The notes under the pieces were generated by a model. It had not been told where the DNA came from. It searched no databases and worked only from the letters and a program-made list of their open reading frames with translations. A stretch of DNA of 10,614 bases from assembly GCA_964194585.1 (NCBI GenBank), contig CAXMNG010000364.1:1-10614 (forward strand). The letters are read 5' to 3'. The position numbers were made by a program, and so were the translations under genes. Source of the DNA: JAABYT01 sp964194585. GTDB lineage: Bacteria; Pseudomonadota; Gammaproteobacteria; HK1. Positions 1-5,948 of this stretch are shown piece by piece (within the stretch, counting starts at the first letter, position 1; each line of letters starts with the position of its first letter).

Positions 1-746
1 TCCAGCCGGTCGACCGTGGGCGGATGGGTGCTGAAAAGAAAAGTCAGATTCTGATCGGTTTCGCTGCTCTCGTATAAGGTCATGAGCATGGCGGGAAGAC
101 CATACGCGTCGTAGCCACTCCGCGCAGCCACTACGACGCCCATGCCATCGGCCTCGAACTCGTCCTCACGATCGAGGCCTTTCGCGTAAAGCTCCATACC
201 CGCACCAACCAAAGCGTCGACCATCTCCGAATCGTAGTCCACCAGCATGCCCGTCAGGTCGGTGGCGAGACTGGCGCGCATCTGCTTCTCGATGGCCACG
301 AGATGGTGGCGACGCAGGACGTGGGAGATCTCATGGCCGATGACGCCTGCGAGCTCCGCTTCATTTCGCAGCATGAGAAACAGTCCGCGGGTGACGAAGA
401 CATAGCCCCCGGGCGCAGCAAATGCATTCACGGTGTCGGTATCGATAACCGCAAAGGTCCAGGGAAGATCCGGACGTTCGGTCTGCATCGTGAGCCAACG
501 CCCAATCCGATTGACGTAATTCTGCACGACGGGATCGTCCACCAGCGGCGTCGTGCCGAGCAGACCGGCAGACAGATCCTTGCCGATCTGGATCTCCGTC
601 TCTTCCGGTACGTCACCGAATGACTTCACACCCTTGGCGAGAATCTCAGTGATCTTCAGGGGATCCAGGCCCCCGAGTTCGAAGGACGAGAGCGACGATG
701 TCCAGACAGCAAGCCCGATCACTAAGATGCTCCGGAACGCGCGCAT
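1..746 (-). CDS. M48 family metalloprotease, secreted (3' end beyond window)
   Basis: Reading leftwards from ATG at 746 gives 248 complete codons with no stop before the window edge, so the C-terminus is missing. The first ~20 residues are a hydrophobic leader (MRAFRSILVIGLAVW...) with no lipobox cysteine, which suggests export to the periplasm. The M48 zinc site is intact: HEISH at residues 138-142 (two His ligands and catalytic Glu139) and EFEAD at 196-200, whose first Glu is the expected third zinc ligand. The family's later FSTHPPTVDRL motif is at 238-248. The preceding NAFAAPGGYVFVTRGL segment (107-122) is also typical of BepA/LoiP-like M48 proteases, which act in outer-membrane protein quality control. 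The start overlaps the stop of the peptidoglycan-binding gene by one base (TGATG), with AGGGA six bases upstream (757-753), so the two are probably co-translated. Family assignment is strong; the substrate is unknown. Confidence 0.93.
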   Translation of the reverse strand, partial: MRAFRSILVIGLAVWTSSLSSFELGGLDPLKITEILAKGVKSFGDVPEETEIQIGKDLSAGLLGTTPLVDDPVVQNYVNRIGRWLTMQTERPDLPWTFAVIDTDTVNAFAAPGGYVFVTRGLFLMLRNEAELAGVIGHEISHVLRRHHLVAIEKQMRASLATDLTGMLVDYDSEMVDALVGAGMELYAKGLDREDEFEADGMGVVVAARSGYDAYGLPAMLMTLYESSETDQNLTFLFSTHPPTVDRL

Positions 747-1639
747 CAGTCGTCCCTACCCTTGGAGACGGCGGGGCTCGCGGTGCCGGTGCCGGCGGCG
801 GTCAAATACTCGATGCTTTGCGCCGTGAGCCGCTCTTCGCTGGCGAATCGAAAAGCTTGATCGCGATCGGCGCGAAAGCTCTCCATTTTGTCCACTTCGG
901 CCGGGTCCGGTATCGTAGCCGCCAGGTCCTCGGCGGCGAGCCCGCGGATACCCACGGTCACATTCCCCCGGTCCTGGGGAGCATCACTGGATCCTCCCAG
1001 CAACCGCGAGATTCCACGCGAGAGATTGGCAAAAAAACCACCGCTCTTCTTCTTGCTCGGCGCGGCGGCCGCCTCGGTGGCCGCGCGCACGCTCGACTGC
1101 TTTACCCAGCCCTCGGAACCACCGTTCTTGACCCGCACCTCCAGCCACGCGCCCTGTCGGCGGATGACCTCGAGCTCGGTCCCCTTGGCCAGGCGCTGCT
1201 TGCTCGCCGACGCCCCCGAGGGCGCCATGCGCAACAGTGAATCCGCAACCGTTCGACCCTGCCAGGCGGCCTTGCGCTTGTTCTTTTCACGGGCAGCCTG
1301 GCCGCCGGCGCGGCTCGTCGTTGCGCTCCCCGGGGCGGCGGCGCCCGTAGTCACGCGCAGGTGCTGGCGCAGACTCTCGCTCGGGTGTCCGTCCACCGTC
1401 AGGCCGGTATTCGATTGATAACGCCGGATCGCCTGCCGGGTACGCTGGCCCACGTACCCGTCCACGCCACCGGGCCGGTATCCCAGCTCGGTGAGCATTC
1501 CCTGGATGTCCATGACCAGTCGCTGGAATGAATTCGGGGAGCCCTGGGCCGCGCTGGACGCGGTCTGGGCGCTGGTCGGGAACGCGAGGAAACACAGGGA
1601 GACAGACAGAACGGAGACGAGCAATAAGCGGTTGGACAT
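746..1639 (-). CDS. Secreted peptidoglycan-binding and SH3-domain protein
   Basis: A 297-residue protein counted from the ATG at 1639. Residues 1-24 form a signal peptide ending in PTSA before Gln25. Residues ~40-97 match the PG_binding_1 fold: a helix, then LGYRPGGVDGYVGQRTRQAI, then a helix and TVDG. A basic, Ala-rich linker follows, then an SH3-like domain at ~127-185 (LRMAPSG...KGTELEVIRRQGAWLEVRV...GWVKQSSV). The C-terminal ~70 residues (VTVGIRGLAAEDLAATIPDP...) form a separate helical segment of unknown role. Such a protein would anchor at or sense the cell wall. Three in-frame starts exist: GTG 1657, ATG 1642 and ATG 1639. GGAAG at 1649-1645 sits five bases before ATG 1639 but only two before ATG 1642, so I chose 1639; 1642 remains possible. 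Its one-base overlap with the M48 protease suggests that the two act together at the envelope. Confidence 0.88.
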   Translation of the reverse strand: MSNRLLLVSVLSVSLCFLAFPTSAQTASSAAQGSPNSFQRLVMDIQGMLTELGYRPGGVDGYVGQRTRQAIRRYQSNTGLTVDGHPSESLRQHLRVTTGAAAPGSATTSRAGGQAAREKNKRKAAWQGRTVADSLLRMAPSGASASKQRLAKGTELEVIRRQGAWLEVRVKNGGSEGWVKQSSVRAATEAAAAPSKKKSGGFFANLSRGISRLLGGSSDAPQDRGNVTVGIRGLAAEDLAATIPDPAEVDKMESFRADRDQAFRFASEERLTAQSIEYLTAAGTGTASPAVSKGRDD

Positions 1640-1644
1640 CATGA

Positions 1645-1649
1645 CTTCC
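1645..1649 (-). promoter_or_regulatory. Ribosome binding site of the PG-binding/SH3 gene
   Basis: GGAAG on the minus strand, five bases upstream of ATG 1639. It favours 1639 over ATG 1642 (two-base spacing) and GTG 1657, which lies upstream of the site. Confidence 0.5.
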
Positions 1650-1663
1650 GTGACCACCGGCCC

Positions 1664-1694
1664 CTTATAATCGCCCCCCGATCCGGCGTGGCAA
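1664..1694 (-). promoter_or_regulatory. Candidate sigma70-type promoter in the only sizeable intergenic gap
   Basis: On the minus strand, TTGCCA (1694-1689; 5/6 match to TTGACA) is followed after 19 bases by TATAAG (1669-1664; 5/6 match to TATAAT). The predicted start of transcription would be near 1657, just ahead of the GGAAG site. The 19-base spacer is longer than the optimal 17, so this is only a candidate. It would give the PG-binding/M48 pair its own transcription within or beside the operon. No stem-loop followed by a T-run is visible in 1640-1741, so read-through from the vWA genes is also likely. Confidence 0.3.
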
Positions 1695-1741
1695 CTAGAC
1701 TGCCAGCATACAGGATTTATAGATGAAAGCCTGGGCCCGAT

Positions 1742-2749
1742 CTACGGCTTGAACCTGTCCAACGCGACGAAAGTACCGCCGTTTTTCTCACTCAGAATAC
1801 GCATCAGGGCGGCGAATCGGATCCCGGTTGTCTGCATGTGCGGGGCACGGGTCAGCTGAACGGGAAAGCCGACTCCGTGGATACGCACGAGGCGGTTACC
1901 GTCGGCATCCTCCTTGTTAATGGCATCTACCTGCTTCACGACGGCGTCGATTGAAGGCCCTGAAAACTCGTCACCAAAAACGTAAAGACTGATTTTCTTG
2001 TCGGGCGCGTGGAAAGTGCGTATGGCGCGCGTTATGCCCTCGACGGGACTGCTGTTGCTGAACGGGTTCCAGGTTCTGAGACGCTTGAGGATCGCCTTTC
2101 GCCGGGATCGCGTATCTGGAATCCAGCGGCCCGCGTAGGTGGAAAACATGTAGTCGCCCATGTCATTCATGACCTGGATGCCCTTCACCTTCGGGTAAAT
2201 TTTCAGCGTCTCCGAGATTTTGCGAATCACCAGGGCCCAGGCGTTGTTGAACATGCTTCCCGAAGTGTCAATGATAAAAATGATGTACTCGCTGTCCACG
2301 GGAACACCGCCGACATTCGAATCCGTTTCCGGCCGTCTGAAGCTTTCTCCCAGCAGACGCCGCATTTCTTCGCTCAGCTCCTGTCGAGCCGAGGCAAGCT
2401 TGCCTTCTATGACCAGTTTCGCTTCCAGAGTCTGTTCGGCTGCGGCGTACTGACCGCGCACCGCCTGGAGTCCCTTGTCCAGTCCATCGAGCTCGACCTG
2501 ATCGCGCTTCAGCTCGACCCGTTTGGCGTTCTTTTCCCGATTCAGCACGGTCACCTCACCGCGCAATTCGAAGATCGTTCTCTGTAACTCGGCGATGACT
2601 CCATCGAGATTTTCCCGGATCCCCTCGATGACCATCGGCTCCGCCTGCTTCGAAAGCACGAACAGCAGAATGATTGCACCGAAAGCGCAACTGATGATGT
2701 CGAGAAACGACATACTGAAAATTTCGATCGGCGGTTTCCTGCGCTTCAT
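1742..2749 (-). CDS. Membrane-anchored vWA protein with ExbD/TolR-like helix (second paralog)
   Basis: A 335-residue protein. A basic N-terminus (MKRRK) is followed by one membrane helix at ~13-33 beginning MSFLDIISCAFGAIILL. Its Asp17 at the start of the helix resembles the FIDVM-type segment of ExbD, whose Asp carries protons. Residues ~40-135 are charged and heptad-rich, probably a periplasmic coiled coil. A vWA domain fills ~150-335: strand IIFII then DTSGS at 161-165 (MIDAS motif 1), and FGDEF with Asp260 at the third-motif position. The second-motif Thr is not evident; Ser233/Ser234 in NSSPVEGI are at the place where it is expected. ATG 2749 overlaps the preceding stop as ATGA and has AAGGA six bases upstream; a TTG at 2755 would abut that site. 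It is a diverged paralog of the preceding gene, and the two probably act as a pair with the MotA/ExbB-like channel. No housekeeping function is recognised. Confidence 0.9.
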   Translation of the reverse strand: MKRRKPPIEIFSMSFLDIISCAFGAIILLFVLSKQAEPMVIEGIRENLDGVIAELQRTIFELRGEVTVLNREKNAKRVELKRDQVELDGLDKGLQAVRGQYAAAEQTLEAKLVIEGKLASARQELSEEMRRLLGESFRRPETDSNVGGVPVDSEYIIFIIDTSGSMFNNAWALVIRKISETLKIYPKVKGIQVMNDMGDYMFSTYAGRWIPDTRSRRKAILKRLRTWNPFSNSSPVEGITRAIRTFHAPDKKISLYVFGDEFSGPSIDAVVKQVDAINKEDADGNRLVRIHGVGFPVQLTRAPHMQTTGIRFAALMRILSEKNGGTFVALDRFKP

Positions 2750-3840
2750 GGCCAATCCTTGGATGGACTGATCATCGATCCCTTCGAAGCCATTGTCAGC
2801 TTCCAGAAAGCGCTGGCGGCGCGAGGGTCACCCTCCATGGGGAATAGAATCGTATTCACCGGTATGCCTTTGGGTAGCTCGTCCACAGCCTGGTCGAAAT
2901 AACGCAAGCGTTGCTTGCCCGTTACCGTGTTGCCGAAGGGTTTACTTTTCCCTTGAGTCGGCAACCCGTCGGTCAGAAGGTAGACGTTGTCCGGGCGCGG
3001 CTCGAGATTGCGTATTACCGTGAATGCCCGAAGCAGGCTGGTGCCTTTGCCGGGTATCACTTGCCGCAGAGCACCGATGGTCTTGTCGACTGATACGCTG
3101 TCACTGGTATCGATCCAGTCGGGGCCGGCCGTTCCCAGCACGGGTTGCGCCAGCACATTGAACGTGACGAGCTGAAATTTTGCGTCGGGAGGCAACTGGC
3201 TCACCAGCCACTCGACGGTTTTTATGGCCTGTCGCCATTTCGTGGACGCGCGTTTCTGAGCGTCGGAAAGATTCCGGCGACGAATGACGTTCACAATAGT
3301 CGCGTCCAGCATACTCGCCGATGCATCCACCAGAATCAGAATGCGATTGCCGCCCATCTTCAATCCGGTGAGATACTGCCGATCGCCGGCGCCGATGAAC
3401 TGTCTTACCTGTTTGCCCTTCTCTTCCTGCTCATCGAGTTTCGCCTGCAAGCCCGTTGCTTCCCGGTCGAGATTCTTGAGATCCGATTGCAGATCGTTGA
3501 TGTGTGACGTACGGGATACCGTCTCTTCGTGAACCAGTTCGAGCTCGGCTTTCGATTTACCGATATTGGTGCGTACTTCCCGCGACGTCTGGCGCACGCT
3601 CTTACGATTCTCGTCAATCTCGTCGATGACCACACGAAGCTCCACCCGGTACTTCTTGCCTGTGAGCACCTCTCGCTCCAGCCTGTCAACCTCTCCGCGC
3701 AGATCCTTGTGCAGCTCCTCCCGCTTGGTGATGGCATTCGCGTTCACGATCATCACCAACAGCACGACCGCACCGAATCCACAGAACATGACGTCGAGAA
3801 ACGACATGCCAAAGGGGTTGACGGTGCGGCGTCTTTTCAT
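2746..3840 (-). CDS. Membrane-anchored vWA protein with ExbD/TolR-like helix (first paralog)
   Basis: A 364-residue protein. After MKRRR comes a membrane helix at ~12-33 beginning MSFLDVMFCGFGAVVLL, with Asp16 in a FLDVM context like the proton-carrying Asp of ExbD/TolR. Residues ~37-147 are strongly charged heptads (KREELHKDLRGEVDRLE...), a predicted long coiled coil that would project into the periplasm. The vWA domain runs from ~165 with a complete MIDAS: DASAS at 172-176, Thr267 in GKGTSLL, and Asp291 in LLTDG. It should therefore bind a divalent metal and a protein ligand. The ATG overlaps the stop of the upstream actin-fold gene by four bases (ATGA) and the stop overlaps the next vWA gene by four bases. 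Known vWA/MoxR and magnesium-chelatase systems lack this N-terminal helix, so the arrangement points to a stator-like partner of the adjacent proton channel. Confidence 0.92.
   Translation of the reverse strand: MKRRRTVNPFGMSFLDVMFCGFGAVVLLVMIVNANAITKREELHKDLRGEVDRLEREVLTGKKYRVELRVVIDEIDENRKSVRQTSREVRTNIGKSKAELELVHEETVSRTSHINDLQSDLKNLDREATGLQAKLDEQEEKGKQVRQFIGAGDRQYLTGLKMGGNRILILVDASASMLDATIVNVIRRRNLSDAQKRASTKWRQAIKTVEWLVSQLPPDAKFQLVTFNVLAQPVLGTAGPDWIDTSDSVSVDKTIGALRQVIPGKGTSLLRAFTVIRNLEPRPDNVYLLTDGLPTQGKSKPFGNTVTGKQRLRYFDQAVDELPKGIPVNTILFPMEGDPRAASAFWKLTMASKGSMISPSKDWP
2756..2760 (-). promoter_or_regulatory. Ribosome binding site that fixes the start of the second vWA gene
   Basis: AAGGA on the minus strand, six bases before ATG 2749. 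It touches the alternative TTG at 2755 with no spacer, so it supports the ATG, which also gives the same ATGA overlap seen at the neighbouring junction. Confidence 0.65.
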
Positions 3841-4880
3841 CGAGGCGTTTCTATAGCCCCGTGCGCCGCAAAGGCGTCACGGGGCAGGCTGAGGGTCAAA
3901 GTGTTCTGCCTATCCTCGCCGGTAATCGCCCGGGCGCGATCGAGCGCGCCTAGAGCACCAGCGCCAACGGGCAGGGTCACCGCCGGACCGTCGGCTGCTG
4001 GCTGCAGGGCGGTGGCAAGCCCCGGCAACCGGGCTGCGCCATGGCTGAGCTGAAGGGCGAAGGGTCGTCCATCGCACAGCGCGCCGATATCCGCTGCCAG
4101 TCGAACGTAAAAGTCGCGCGCGCGTTCCACCACCCGATCTCGCGTGAGACGGATGACGTGTACGCCGCCGTCCCGGGCTGCCATCTCGATTCCCATGGAG
4201 GCTTGCGCCACCAACGTCAACAGCCACAGAGGAAGCCGATCGTAGATGGCCTGCTCGGATTGCGCATTGTGCAAGGGATCGAAGCGCGTCATCTGCACGA
4301 ACAAATCTGCAATAAGTTTGATCCACCCGTCGTACAGCTGTACCAGTCCATGCCCCTCGATGTCACGAGTAAAAACCCGGCGAAACGAATCACTCGCCTC
4401 GATGCCGGTTATTACGGCACGGTGCAGATGAACATCCACATGAACGATCAGGCCTTCCCCGGCAGGCGGTCTGCAAGCAGCCAGAGCACTGTCCACTAAG
4501 CCGCAAACGGGAAGTGAGAGCTGGTCGGCGATACCGAGCAGCAACCCCAGCTGCCTGCGCTCGAAACTTCCCGGCACCACGAGGATGACGCCATCCACAC
4601 CCTGCCCGGCCGAGGTCCATACCCTGGAGACGTGTTCCCGCGCCAGATCGGCAAAGGTTGCACCGGCGGGAGCGGCGGGGAACACCGCGTCGTTGCTCAG
4701 CCGGCACCAGAACCGGGTGCTGACCAAGCGCGGCTCGAGCCGCGCCCGGCGCCGCGCGTCGTCGCCAACAAGCAGGGTACCCTTCTCGATGAGCGCAAAT
4801 CCCGGGCTCTCCGAGAGCAACTCACCGTCTCGAGCCAATGCGACGGCGGCATCGTTCAGCTCGATGGCGGCGAGACTCAT
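3837..4880 (-). CDS. Divergent actin/Hsp70-fold (ASKHA) protein
   Basis: A 347-residue protein without signal peptide or membrane helix, so probably cytoplasmic. The layout fits the Hsp70/actin/FtsA/PilM superfamily: an N-terminal strand (MSLAAIELNDAAVALARDG), an ILVVPGSF segment (99-106) like Hsp70 'VPA/VPxxF', a CGLVDSALAAC connect-like helix at 126-136, a second phosphate-loop region at ~145-157 (IVHVDVHLHRAVI), and LQLSHGAARLPGL at 277-289 in the place of the adenosine motif. Key residues are unusual: the first loop lacks the Asp-x-Gly, the second has D149-V-H instead of D-x-G, and the adenosine loop has SHG instead of GG. ATP binding may therefore be weak or lost. It overlaps the channel gene upstream by one base (TGATG) and the vWA gene downstream by four. 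A role as cytoplasmic scaffold or regulator of the membrane complex is inference; the fold is assigned by motif pattern only. Confidence 0.78.
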   Translation of the reverse strand: MSLAAIELNDAAVALARDGELLSESPGFALIEKGTLLVGDDARRRARLEPRLVSTRFWCRLSNDAVFPAAPAGATFADLAREHVSRVWTSAGQGVDGVILVVPGSFERRQLGLLLGIADQLSLPVCGLVDSALAACRPPAGEGLIVHVDVHLHRAVITGIEASDSFRRVFTRDIEGHGLVQLYDGWIKLIADLFVQMTRFDPLHNAQSEQAIYDRLPLWLLTLVAQASMGIEMAARDGGVHVIRLTRDRVVERARDFYVRLAADIGALCDGRPFALQLSHGAARLPGLATALQPAADGPAVTLPVGAGALGALDRARAITGEDRQNTLTLSLPRDAFAAHGAIETPR

Positions 4881-5677
4881 CAGGGAACCTGCAGGTGACG
4901 TATCAAATTCTCGTCGCAGTAATACTCGGTGTCCAGCACCAGTCGTTCCTGCATCTGCTGCAGCTGATGGATGAAGAACATCAGCACGATGCTGATGACC
5001 AGCGCGATGAACGTGGAATTGAATGCCACGCCGAGACTCTGCGTGACTCCCGTGATGTCCCCCTGAACAGCGTTGTGCGCCTGTGCCAGCGCGTCTCCGA
5101 TGCCACGCACCGTGCCGATGAATCCAATGGACGGTATCGCCCAGGCGATGTACCGGATGATCGACAAGTCCGACTCCATACGCTCGGCTTCGGATTCGGA
5201 GATCTCACGCACGGATGTCGAAACATCCTGAATGTTTCCGGTAGCGGCGAATCGCTGCAGGGCGATAATGAGCGTGCGCGGCAGCAAAAATGTCTGCACA
5301 GCAGCGGGCAACGCCTGAATTTTGCGTGACAACGCACGCGTATCCTGCGGCAGGATGCGCATATCTTCGGACAGCGATATCAAATCCTGACCGAGCAGGG
5401 CGCGTTGTCTGAAGGCGGTGACAGCTTTGTAGATAATAATGGCGAATGCCCAGAACATGAGAATGAAGCATGCCTCCTGCTCATAGTCCTTGATGACCAC
5501 CGGAAGCGATCGCTCGGGCACGTAGCTTGGATCCGCCCGTATTGCTTGTGCCTCCTGCTCCATGAACGCCCGGGCATCCGGCCTGATGACGGCGACATAA
5601 ACGGCGTGCACGACAATTATCGCAATCAGCAGCGAGAAAACCTGATAGACGAATTCGGTCGGGAAGTTTTTCTTCAT
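4880..5677 (-). CDS. MotA/TolQ/ExbB-family proton channel protein
   Basis: A 265-residue integral inner-membrane protein. Hydrophobic segments lie at ~10-31, ~67-88, ~171-193 and ~217-238, one more than the usual three of ExbB/TolQ. The last two helices carry the family signature: IPSIGFIGTVRGIGDAL (181-197), matching the TolQ/ExbB 'GLLGTVxGI' helix with Thr189 at the pore-threonine position, and GVTQSLGVAFNSTFIALVIS (210-229) with Thr222 at the second pore threonine. Such proteins form the pentameric proton path that works with ExbD/TolR/MotB. An upstream in-frame start at 5881 exists, but its extra 68 residues lie inside the 87-residue secreted-protein gene in another frame and look non-coding. 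ATG 5677, giving MKKNFPTEF and a clean first helix, lies seven bases after that gene's stop. No separate exbD or tolR is present in the window; the two vWA proteins downstream carry the candidate partner helices. Confidence 0.93.
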   Translation of the reverse strand: MKKNFPTEFVYQVFSLLIAIIVVHAVYVAVIRPDARAFMEQEAQAIRADPSYVPERSLPVVIKDYEQEACFILMFWAFAIIIYKAVTAFRQRALLGQDLISLSEDMRILPQDTRALSRKIQALPAAVQTFLLPRTLIIALQRFAATGNIQDVSTSVREISESEAERMESDLSIIRYIAWAIPSIGFIGTVRGIGDALAQAHNAVQGDITGVTQSLGVAFNSTFIALVISIVLMFFIHQLQQMQERLVLDTEYYCDENLIRHLQVP

Positions 5678-5684
5678 GGGATTC

Positions 5685-5948
5685 TCATATATCCACAGGA
5701 AAAGATATGGCGCTGTCCGCGGAAATGGTCTCACTGGGAACGAAGGGATCCGCCGGTTGTGTGTTTCCACCGCCTTCGGCGGGCTTTTCACCTGGTTCGC
5801 TGATCGATGAATCGGACGGGAGCTGCGCAGGTGCGGTAGAGTTGCTGCTACCGGGTTCGGAAACCGGGTCGGCCATCGCATGGACGAAGGAAAGCAGGAC
5901 TAGCAGTAGCACTGCCGCAAACGCCCTTGTGCGTGTATTAATCCGCAT
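5685..5948 (-). CDS. Small secreted Pro/Ser-rich protein, unknown function
   Basis: An 87-residue protein. Residues 1-26 are a textbook signal peptide: RINTRTR basic end, LLLVLLSFV core, HAMA cleavage site before Asp27. The mature ~61 residues are acidic, rich in Pro, Ser, Gly and Glu, contain no Cys and look disordered (SEPGSSNSTAPAQLPSD...), apart from a more hydrophobic tail at ~68-87 (DPFVPSETISADSAISFPVD). A disordered spacer with an ordered tail suggests a binding peptide for a periplasmic partner, but this is inference. The start overlaps the FHA/PEGA/SUMF1 gene stop by 11 bases and has AGGA about nine bases upstream; a longer in-frame reading from 6083 would lie wholly inside that gene and is not favoured. 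It belongs to no family I recognise. Tight placement between the big PEGA protein and the channel gene supports it as a real gene. Confidence 0.78.
   Translation of the reverse strand: MRINTRTRAFAAVLLLVLLSFVHAMADPVSEPGSSNSTAPAQLPSDSSISEPGEKPAEGGGNTQPADPFVPSETISADSAISFPVDI

Noticed and set aside
1640..1741. Rho-independent terminator after the second vWA gene
   Set aside because: The gap has a short GGGCCC palindrome but no stable stem followed by a T-run on the minus strand.
2750..2755. TTG 2755 as start of the second vWA gene
   Set aside because: The Shine-Dalgarno AAGGA directly touches this TTG. ATG 2749 has a six-base spacer and the ATGA overlap.
1742..3840. MoxR/vWA or chelatase-type metal-insertion system
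   Set aside because: No AAA+ ATPase gene is adjacent, and the vWA proteins have an ExbD-like membrane helix and coiled coil not found in those systems.
553..4499. Long plus-strand open frames, for example 698-1240, 888-1418, 2009-2587, 3529-4053 and 4041-4499
   Set aside because: All lie antisense to minus-strand genes with clear domains. Their translations are rich in Arg, Pro and Ser with no recognisable domain, as expected for shadow frames in GC-rich DNA.
1742..5677. Zorya-type anti-phage system
   Set aside because: A MotA-like channel is present, but there is no ZorB with an OmpA/peptidoglycan-binding domain, no ZorC, and no helicase or nuclease gene in the window. The partner proteins are vWA proteins instead.
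5678..5881. Upstream start at 5881 for the MotA/TolQ/ExbB gene (68 extra residues)
   Set aside because: The extension overlaps the secreted-protein gene in another frame, is rich in Pro, Arg and Ser, and would put a long polar tail before the first helix. ATG 5677 fits the operon spacing.
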